Positions 57,780-64,000 of a stretch of DNA of 64,000 bases are shown here, piece after piece. This DNA comes from Monoplex corrugatus (lineage: Eukaryota; Mollusca; Gastropoda; Littorinimorpha; Ranellidae): contig JAPXFY010000015.1 of the NCBI GenBank assembly GCA_030674185.1, positions 18,653,989 to 18,717,988 of the forward strand, written 5' to 3'. The position numbers and the translations under genes were made by a program. The notes beneath the pieces are model-generated. The model did no database searches, was not told the origin of the DNA, and saw only the letters and a program-made list of their open reading frames with translations. Position 1 is the first letter of the stretch. Every line of letters starts with the position of its first letter.

Positions 57780-58295
57780 GTATAAATGCATACTTCACCT
57801 GTCGGCGTCACCAGGTTCGGTTTTGGCCTCTGCACACCTGGAGACCACCATCTCCCTCCAGGCCTGTCTTGACTTTCGTGGACAATTTCTTGAATAGTTA
57901 GGCCACTGATGTTGGTTATGTTCTCGATGTAGGAGGTTGAAGATCTGCCTTTCTTTCTTTTTGCCACTGTTTTTCCTTGAAAGATGGTTCCCATGAAGTC
58001 CGTGTTTTTGTTGCGATACATGGCCAATGTATTTTAGTCTTGTTGATGTCTGCTAGTAGTTTTCTGGTGGTATCGGGTTCTTCCAGGACACTTTCATTAG
58101 TTTGTCTGTCTGTCTGTCCATTTGACACATAGTAGTCTCCAATTAAACCACATATCTGCTGCCTCTATTCTTCTGCAATTTGTTTTTCTCAGAGTCCAGG
58201 CTTTGCAATCATAAATCATGTCTCCCATTATTATGTGAACTTCTCTTTTCAGTATTTTATTCTTGGCAGTTTGAGCTGGTGGATGTCGGGGCATA
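57780..58295 (-). pseudogene. Decayed non-LTR retrotransposon (LINE) ORF2 3' end
   Basis: On the minus strand, three overlapping frames together resemble the C-terminal region downstream of the reverse transcriptase in many animal LINEs. First comes a YDCKAWTLRKTNCRRIEAAD-like segment (about 58230-58165), then MWFNWRLLCVKWTDRQTNES and a VLEE...LL segment. Last is KRKKGRSSTSYIENI with a GLTIQEIVHESQDRPGGRW end (about 57980-57845). The family pattern is a C-x-A/S-W-x-L, then a W-R-R-M-L-x-x-x-W-T-D block, then G-R-x-x-x-W...D-R...W-R. At least two frameshifts separate the pieces and no catalytic reverse transcriptase core is present. It is a dead 5'-truncated copy in the opposite orientation to RERE. 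Confidence 0.7.
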
Positions 58296-58814
58296 TGCCT
58301 AGATGATGTTTAAGGCAGCTGGCTTTGTGTTCAGTTTAACTGTTATCAATCGGTCATTGATTGTGTTATGCATACTGTATAATTTTAAAGGTGCTTTGAC
58401 ATTGTTTGATTGCAAGAAGACTCTTAGTATGTTAACACAGTGAGTCTATGTACACTATCGTGTGTACACTATCGGTTTAGAAATGCTGAGACTGGGCACA
58501 ATGTGGTCAAGTTTTGAACAGTAAAAAATGTATTCTGAGTAAATGCAGTGATTATGTATGCTGTGAATTTGAAGATTTTTGGTCATCACATCAGCATAGG
58601 GTGATGAAAAACAAAGAAAAATGCATTGTGAATAAACGTAGTGGTGCTGTGAAATTGAACAGGATGATGGAAAAACAAACAAAGCTTTCTCAGAACAAGG
58701 GCACAATTTGATATCAAATTTATAATAGAACGGATGTGAATGTTTTCTTTCATGCAGGCCTCATTGCCGTTTCTTGCCCCAATCAGATATGTCAAAATAT
58801 GTGTAAGTCTAAAG

Positions 58815-58905
58815 CCTGTTTGGTGTAGAGATACAGCTTTTGCTTTGCAGCCTGACTGCTCAAGTTCAAATCTGACTTGGGAGACAAGAGAGACACAGTG
58901 TTTGT
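58815..58905 (+). mobile_element. tRNA-derived SINE head
   Basis: TTTGGTGTAGAGATACAGCT is A-box-like, and GCTCAAGTTCAAATCTGAC is B-box-like about 40 bp further on. The spacing matches a tRNA-like promoter. The body continues toward 59050. Confidence 0.5.
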
Positions 58906-59074
58906 GGTTCAGTAAACTGTACTGTTTTGAGGTTGGGGATGGTAAAGCAGCAAGACATGTGGAATAGGCATCGCCCTCATAATGCTGACCTTGAGAGGAG
59001 TTTAGGTCTCTCTGTGCATGTGCATGCAGGGAGTTGAAACACTGTCAGGACAGCACATACATTGACCTGGAAAT

Positions 59075-59160
59075 ATGTCAAGAGTGCCCTCCCCCAAGTG
59101 ATTGGATCGAACTCATAGTAGCAGACATTCCAGTCGATATCCTAACCACTTGACGTCACC
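59075..59160 (-). mobile_element. tRNA-like SINE fragment, reverse orientation
   Basis: On the minus strand: AAGTGGTTAGGATATCGACT, then GAGTTCGATCCAATCAC. The order A box to B box with GAGTTCGATCC is typical of tRNA-derived sequence. Only the head is recognisable. Confidence 0.55.
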
Positions 59161-59185
59161 CCTATTATCATAATCAGTTAAGTCT

Positions 59186-59421
59186 TTAACAACTCTTTGA
59201 CTGCCTCACCCTAGCATCCTCCATTGTCAACCATGCTAGCAAGCAAAAACTTAATCTCTGGCTCCTTCACCCCATCCACCAGCTTCCTGCAGGGAATCGA
59301 AGGGTTAAGTTTTTGCAGTTGTGTGGATAAGGTGTATGCAGGAAGCTAGTAGATCGGATGAGGGAGTCGAAGGGTTAGGTTTTGCAGTTGTGTGGATAGG
59401 GTGCAGGAGTCGGAGGGATAA
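59186..59421. mobile_element. TTAA palindromic MITE, copy 17, near acceptor
   Basis: The left end is TTAACAACTCTTTGACTGCC. The right side is duplicated: two TTTTTGCAGTTGTGTGGATA-type arms follow each other (59308 and 59380), ending GGAGTCGGAGGGATAAG. At 236 bp it is the longest copy. It stops 28 bp before the acceptor of exon 59450, leaving only a short pyrimidine tract (TTTTGTTTTTC). Confidence 0.75.
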
Positions 59422-59449
59422 GTGGAATATTTTGTTTTTCATGTCACAG

Positions 59450-59608
59450 GGTGAAACAAAAGGAAAAAAGACAGAGCGCAGTAACAGTACCAGCAGTCCA
59501 GACATCGAAGGGGTCAGCTCCAAACTGGGGCCTAATTCTCCCAGTGTGGCCAGCACCGGCAGCTGTAGCAGTAACGACAAAGACAGCAAGGACAATAACA
59601 ACGCACAG
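59450..59608 (+). CDS. RERE: RERE/Atrophin exon: Ser/Asn-rich linker
   Basis: The acceptor is TTTTTCATGTCACAG and the donor is CAG/GTCAGA at 59609. The exon is 159 nt, phase 0 at both ends, and follows in frame from ...TRRGNSA. It reads GETKGKKTERSNSTSSPDIE, then GVSSKLGPNSPSVASTGSCS and SNDKDSKDNNNAQ. RERE proteins have a comparable low-complexity stretch after the finger, with an R-x-S-P-S-x-A-S-T-S pattern that NSPSVASTGS echoes. No catalytic domain. Because it is symmetric, skipping it would keep the frame. The donor (GTCAGA) is weaker than the others. Confidence 0.9.
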
Positions 59609-60631
59609 GTCAGATACAGTTCCATTCCGTGTGCTGATGTCTGTTCTGTCAGAAAATCAAGTTTTTCTACATTTCAGTGTTGATACAGGGAAGAAAAGTC
59701 TGTCTTAATGTTCCTGTTGTTTCTATAATGATTTAACAAAACAAAGTCCTTTCAGTCATGCAGTAGTTTTCATTAATGCTGTTATTGTTTTTGGCTTTGA
59801 AAAAGAGACAGGCATGTGTGTGTACTTTTCTGACCATTTTCAATTTGTTACATACAGACTGAGAGATAATTTGACTAAGTTTTAATCACTGATATTAATA
59901 GCTGATAGTACTTTAAAAATGACACTCATACTGGACTGTGAATGTCCATCACTTAGAAGCTCTATGGGTTCGTAGTGAAACCATTTGTTTTTCTTAGTGG
60001 TGTTATCATCAGTCATCTAAACACATAATTATGTACAGTTAGGTCAAATTGTAATAACAGATTTTTATGTTTATGTCCTTTTGATATCTGTAATTTCCGT
60101 GGCCTTTTCTTCAGGATCAGATGGATTTCAACAGTAGTTGTGCACATATGCACAAATACACAAAGACATGTGCACACACAAACATGCACACACAGGCATA
60201 TGTGCACACACATATATTGAATTATTTGTTGTTGTGATGTGCAGAGCAAGCCTGATATGCACAGTCCATCATCATCATCATCATCATCATTATTATCACT
60301 AACCACATATTGTCAGATTAACCAAAAATTTGCACTGACATTGCACTAAAATTGCTTGGTGTTATGATACATAGAGCAAACCTGCCCTGCACATATACCA
60401 TCATCATCATGAACCGCTGTCAGGTAAATGTACAAGTCGCACTGACATTACACACACTCTCTGATTGCTTGGTGTTATGATGTACAGAGCAAGCCTGCCC
60501 TGCATGCATACCATCATCGTCATCATCATGAACCATTGTCAGGTAAACGTGCAAGTTGTACTGACATTGCACACACTCAGTGATTACTTGGTGTTACGAT
60601 GTACAGAGCAAGCCTGCCCTGCATGTATACT

Positions 60632-60663
<32 letters not shown>

Positions 60664-60754
60664 GAACCATTTCATGTAAATCACTGTTAGGTAAACATAC
60701 AAATTGCACTGACAGTAAACACACTCACTGATGACTTGATGTTATGATATACAG
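59609..60754 (+). other. RERE: RERE intron of 1.1 kb
   Basis: Bounded by GTCAGA and GATATACAG. Its last 520 bp are a tandem array whose final unit contains the acceptor of the next exon. Confidence 0.88.
60235..60754 (+). repeat. Tandem array (113-150 bp units) carrying splice-site copies
   Basis: The words GATGTACAGAGCAAGCCTGC and (CAT)n GAACC, then TGTCAGGTAAA and CACTGACATTGCACACACTC, repeat at units starting near 60235, 60365, 60478 and 60596. A partial last unit provides the true acceptor GATATACAG at 60754 and the first exon bases AGCAAGCC. Each internal unit therefore has an acceptor-like TACAG/AGCAAGCC and most have a donor-like CAG/GTAAAC about 50 bp later. Unit length varies with the CAT run. 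Confidence 0.9.
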
Positions 60755-60913
60755 AGCAAGCCCGACGGCAAGAGCAAAAAGAGAAGGGGTGGGGACACTG
60801 AGGAGGGCAAGTTGAAGAAGAGTCGCTCAGACTCGGAATCCATGATTGACAGCAGCGACGCCTCTGGCAATGAAGATTTAGGAAATGAAGCTGATTCTGA
60901 TGATAATAATCAG
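60755..60913 (+). CDS. RERE: RERE/Atrophin exon: basic and acidic linker
   Basis: The acceptor is GATATACAG (poor pyrimidine tract) and the donor is CAG/GTAAGG at 60914. The exon is 159 nt, phase 0 at both ends. It reads SKPDGKSKKRRGGDTEEGKL, then KKSRSDSESMIDSSDASG and NEDLGNEADSDDNNQ. KSKKRR and KLKKSR could form a bipartite nuclear-localisation signal. The acidic Ser/Asp/Glu run matches the acidic region of RERE after the finger. The first codons are shared with the upstream tandem array. The exon is symmetric and could be skipped without a frameshift. Confidence 0.9.
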
Positions 60914-62189
60914 GTAAGGTTGATGATTTGGGAATCCATTGTGGAATGTTGGTACATGTGACAGTTTGGAGGTATTTTATATTGACATCAGTGTAGATGC
61001 ACATAGAGGATAAAAAAGCTTAGTTGCTGAGAGTGGCAAAATAGCATGTTGCATACCATGGTTCTGGAAAGACAAGGTCAGCTGTGAATGAGGGTGGTTG
61101 TCAAATCGATGGATGACTAGGTTCATGCCCCGAGTTTGAACACGCGCCACAACTGTCAACACAGTTGTAAATGTACCTGTCCATCTTATGGTGGGGAAAG
61201 TCAAGTAGTTGAAGAGATAGGCACCATCCTCATGGTGCTGTCCCCAAGAGAAGTAGTTAGTCTGACTGACGTGTACCCAGTCAAAGTTATGGAAAAACTT
61301 GTTTGTCAGTGCATGTGCAGAAGAAAAACGTGTTATGGATGAGTGTTGGGTGTGCATTTTATGTGTATGTTTTATCTGTACTTTTTGTGTCTGCATACTT
61401 ATAGTTAATTTTGAGGTATTTTTCACCGTAGAATTACTACTTTTCTTGTTTGTGTTTAAATACATTAATTTAAATATACTGTTCACCATAAAATTTCCAT
61501 TTTGCATCCCCTTTGAAAGGAATTGAGAAGTGAAAAGGTGATTTGTGATTGAATTACCATACAATGTGGATTTTAAAAAGTAATTTATTTTTGCACAGGA
61601 AAGACCCAAGAGTTAACCAACTAAATGTCATTTGTCAGTGAGTGGTAATGTTTGTGTATGTTTGTGTTTGTTTTGTACATTGTGTTAAATTGAAAGGGAT
61701 AGGTTCATTTCCCAGGTCCTTCCCCTTAAGGCCCAATTAGCTTGCCTTTCAGAAGTCTTGGATAAAAAAAAAGAATGAGATGAAAAAACAAAGAGAATAC
61801 ATGTGTGTGACAGAGTAGATGACAACTTGGGTCAAGTGTCATTCATCGAAAAGGCTTGAGTGTACCCTAGTTCAGCATTTGTGCCTCTGTGTGTGAGAGA
61901 CGCAGGGAGGATGACTGCTTTGGTCAGGGGTTATACATCCTACTGTGGTCCTGTCTTCTCCCTCCCAGTTTGTGCTTTGTGCCCTGAAGATTCGGTTGTT
62001 GTTGGTGATTGCTTTGGTGACTAATGAGAGTACGAGTCTTGATGTGATTCTTGAATCAAGATTTGGCACCTTATAAATATTATTATGATTAGTAGTTGTA
62101 GTAGTAGCAGTTGTAGTAATAGTATCATTATTGCATTGTGCATTATGTCTGTGGGTGATGTGATTTGTGCACAGCATGTGGTGTTACAG
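60914..62189 (+). other. RERE: RERE intron of 1.3 kb
   Basis: Bounded by GTAAGG and GTGGTGTTACAG. No repeat array is present. A piece at 61990-62095 ending ACCTTATAAATATTATTATG resembles a retroposon tail. A minus-strand frame of 210 codons (60977-61609) has no recognised domain. Confidence 0.85.
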
Positions 62190-63793
62190 GATGACCTGAG
62201 TGCCAGTTCCCAGCCTTCGACTCCAAGCTCCCTGGATACAGAGTTCAAATCTGCCAAGGATTACATCAAGCCGGAACCCCTGCCCCAGTCACCTTTGGTG
62301 GGCCTGCCTCACCCTCATCCCCGTCCACCCGCTGCTGCCACAACAGCCGCCATCACCACTACCACAACTACGTCTGCCTGCAGCGCCGCTCCTGTGGTCA
62401 CCCCAGTGCCGGTCACTCAGGACTCTAATAACCCTGTGGGCTTTGGCGTGGGTGCTCGGTACCCACCCAACCTACCTGCACCCGGTCCATCCATGTTGCC
62501 TGTAGGAGCGACCTTTGGGGATGTGAAGCCGCCTCTAGGACTGTACCCCCATCCCCACGCTCATCCCCTGGCTGGCGGTCTCACTCCCTTACCCCCCAGG
62601 CATCATACAGAGACTTCTACCGGGACTGTCCCTTCATCAGAGTCGGGAGGACTGAGCGGTGGGCCTGTGCCTCCCCCTGCTGGGGGCCTGTCTGTGTCCT
62701 CTCTGGTTCCTCCCTCCTCCGCCAACACATTCTCCACTCCATCAGCATTGTCGTCATCTGCCACCACCCCATCGACTGTCTTTTCATCATCAGCTCCATC
62801 CACTGTATCGGCAGCTGCAGTGTCGTCGTCCACCTCGGGTTCTTCGTCGTCTATGATGACGTCCATGTCTTCAACGGGAGTGACGTTAATGTCGTCGGGA
62901 TCAGGAGGTTCTGGGGAAGGGGACAGGGAGAAAAAGTACACTCCTCCTCAGTCCTCCTCCCAGTCACAGCCACCCATTCCTGGAATCGGAGGACCTCTGT
63001 TTGCACCTTACAATTTTTTCCCATATGGACCCCATCTGGGGCCTCCTCGTCTTGCTGGTCCCCCGCCCCCTGTGCCCAGTCTGGTTCCCATCAAAAAGGA
63101 GCCAGGGGAAATGGGCAGGGGTGAGGGTCCAGACTCCAAGGACTCTGCAGGAGAATCTCATACAGTGCATCGGCCTCTGCCTCAAGCCATGCCCCCTGCC
63201 TCCATACAATCTTCACAATCATCTGACCAGAAACTGCCTCCTTCACACATGCCTGTCCCCCCTCCTCTCACCAGTATAGACTCGGGCATGCCCGCCGGTT
63301 TGGTGGACCGTGGCGGAATGATGGCGCCGCAGGACAGCTTGAGAGACAATTCCCGCGAAACCATCCTGCGTGAAGCGCGGGAGCTGTCCTTACTGGCAGG
63401 CAGCAGTGCCAGCAGTAACGTGCCTGCCGATCTGGGACCCCGTGCCCTTTTCCCTCCTCCCCTCACCTCTCTGCCTCCCTCAGCGACAGTGACTTCCTCC
63501 TCCATGCCTCACTCGCTGACAGGCAACATTCCCCATCACCTCCCTGTGGCTGTGTCCATGGCTCAAGGGGAACGCCCTCGCCCAGAGGGGCACCATCCTG
63601 TGCCAGAAGCTGGTCGGCAGGATGCCAGTATCGGCGTGCCACCTTCCCTACGTCCGCCGCCAATCCGTGTAGAGGATGGGGGTATTGTGGAGGAGGTGGT
63701 GGACGATTCCGACTCTGACAGAGAAGGGTCCACTACGCCTGGACCTAATCCCACGCCATGCAATAAGGAGGTTATGCGCAGTAAATCAGCATT
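62190..63793 (+). CDS. RERE: RERE/Atrophin large exon: Pro/Ser-rich repression region
   Basis: The acceptor is GTGGTGTTACAG and the donor is CATT/GTGAGT at 63794. The exon is 1604 nt (534 codons plus two bases), entering in phase 0 and leaving in phase 2. It starts DDLSASSQPSTPSSLDTEFK. It carries IKPEP at residue 26 and IKKEPGE at residue 301, both fitting the psi-K-x-E SUMO-acceptor consensus. A Ser/Thr homopolymeric stretch spans about 180-250, a Phe/Tyr/Gly/Pro block (GPLFAPYNFFPYGPHLGPP) about 267-285, and a helix-like ETILREARELSLLAG about 390-404. An acidic end (IVEEVVDDSDSDREGS) precedes RSKSA. Atrophins have a Pro-rich region of this kind before the conserved C-terminal domain. A CAG 15 nt upstream (62174) offers an in-frame alternative acceptor adding HVVLQ. 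Composition is strongly GC-rich compared with the introns. Confidence 0.93.
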
Positions 63794-64000
63794 GTGAGTA
63801 TTCATTCAGCTCTTTTTTTTTTCGGTACAGCAGTGACACTTTATTTTTTTTCCTGTAGAAGGAACTACAAAGTGTTTGTAACCAACTGCTTGAGAAAAGG
63901 AGATGACATCCAATGATCAGTGGAAAGTATTACTGGTATTATTTAAAATGCTACGTTGTCATAGTAGGGCACTAATATAAATTTCTGGAGGCAAGAGGGA
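63794..64000 (+). other. RERE: Start of the next RERE intron; gene continues off the window
   Basis: Begins with a good donor GTGAGT. Acceptor-like CGGTACAG (63829) and TTTCCTGTAG (63859) follow, but in the required phase both lead quickly to stop codons. I therefore treat this as intron. The conserved C-terminal atrophin domain exons must lie beyond 64000. Confidence 0.7.

Larger units (their letters stand above)
57121..59449 (+). other. RERE: RERE intron of 2.3 kb
   Basis: Bounded by GTAAGT and TTTTTCATGTCACAG. It holds a degenerate local repeat, a LINE remnant, SINE heads and a MITE that ends 28 bp before the acceptor. Confidence 0.9.

Noticed and set aside
60977..61609. A 210-codon minus-strand open frame in the last RERE intron
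   Set aside because: No domain recognised, composition close to the AT-rich intron, and no sign of a gene boundary. Probably chance.
62603..62941. Minus-strand acidic open frame inside the large RERE exon
   Set aside because: It is the antisense shadow of the Ser/Thr-rich coding strand (TCx codons read as GA-rich Asp/Glu codons).
63830..63916. Possible next exon after the large RERE exon (acceptors at 63829 and 63859)
   Set aside because: In the phase left by the 63793 donor, both reach stop codons within about 10-20 codons and neither matches the conserved atrophin C-terminus. Kept as intron.

Overview
The window looks like animal nuclear DNA, most likely from a mollusc and plausibly a caenogastropod (lineage confidence low to moderate). 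Reasons: long introns with GT-AG splice sites, very dense CA/CT microsatellites and poly-G/poly-C runs, several minisatellites, tRNA-derived SINEs, small inverted-repeat elements, and one recognisable metazoan developmental gene. I see no bacterial operon, CRISPR array, rRNA or functional tRNA gene.

The only confidently identified gene is the plus-strand orthologue of RERE/Atrophin-2 (Drosophila Grunge/Atrophin), a nuclear transcriptional co-repressor. Six exons join in frame: 34076-34202 (C-terminal half of the SANT domain), 48712-48810 (first CxxC of the GATA-type zinc finger), 56921-57120 (rest of the finger and the conserved FKPVKEED block), 59450-59608, 60755-60913 (basic/acidic linker) and 62190-63793 (534-codon Pro/Ser-rich repression region). 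Together they encode about 782 residues. The gene runs off the right edge: the conserved C-terminal atrophin domain is not in the window. A probable N-terminal exon is at 21251-21470, and a CpG-richer candidate promoter/5'UTR exon ending in a good donor is at about 16600-17754. I could not find exons for the BAH domain, ELM2 domain or first half of SANT anywhere to the left of 34076.

Region by region: 1-16600 is noncoding and repeat-rich (CA/CT arrays, a compound minisatellite at 5.4-5.9 kb, SINEs at 6.6, 10.4 and 13.2 kb, a 41-bp minisatellite at 15.7 kb). 16600-21470 holds the putative promoter and first coding exon. 21.5-34 kb is a large intron with several palindromic elements, a 91-bp minisatellite at 28.5 kb and GC-richer segments that might be regulatory. 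34-57 kb holds two large introns with a 33-bp minisatellite (38.4-39.8 kb), a 23-bp minisatellite (41.7 kb) and a dispersed repeat family found at about six places. 57-64 kb is the exon-dense 3' part, with a decayed LINE at 57.8-58.3 kb and a tandem array at 60.2-60.75 kb that ends in an exon's splice acceptor.

The most notable unexplained structure is a family of at least 17 palindromic elements (about 70-240 bp) bounded by TTAACCCTTTGACTCC and its reverse complement. They look like piggyBac-type non-autonomous transposons, and several lie within a few tens of bases of RERE splice sites.
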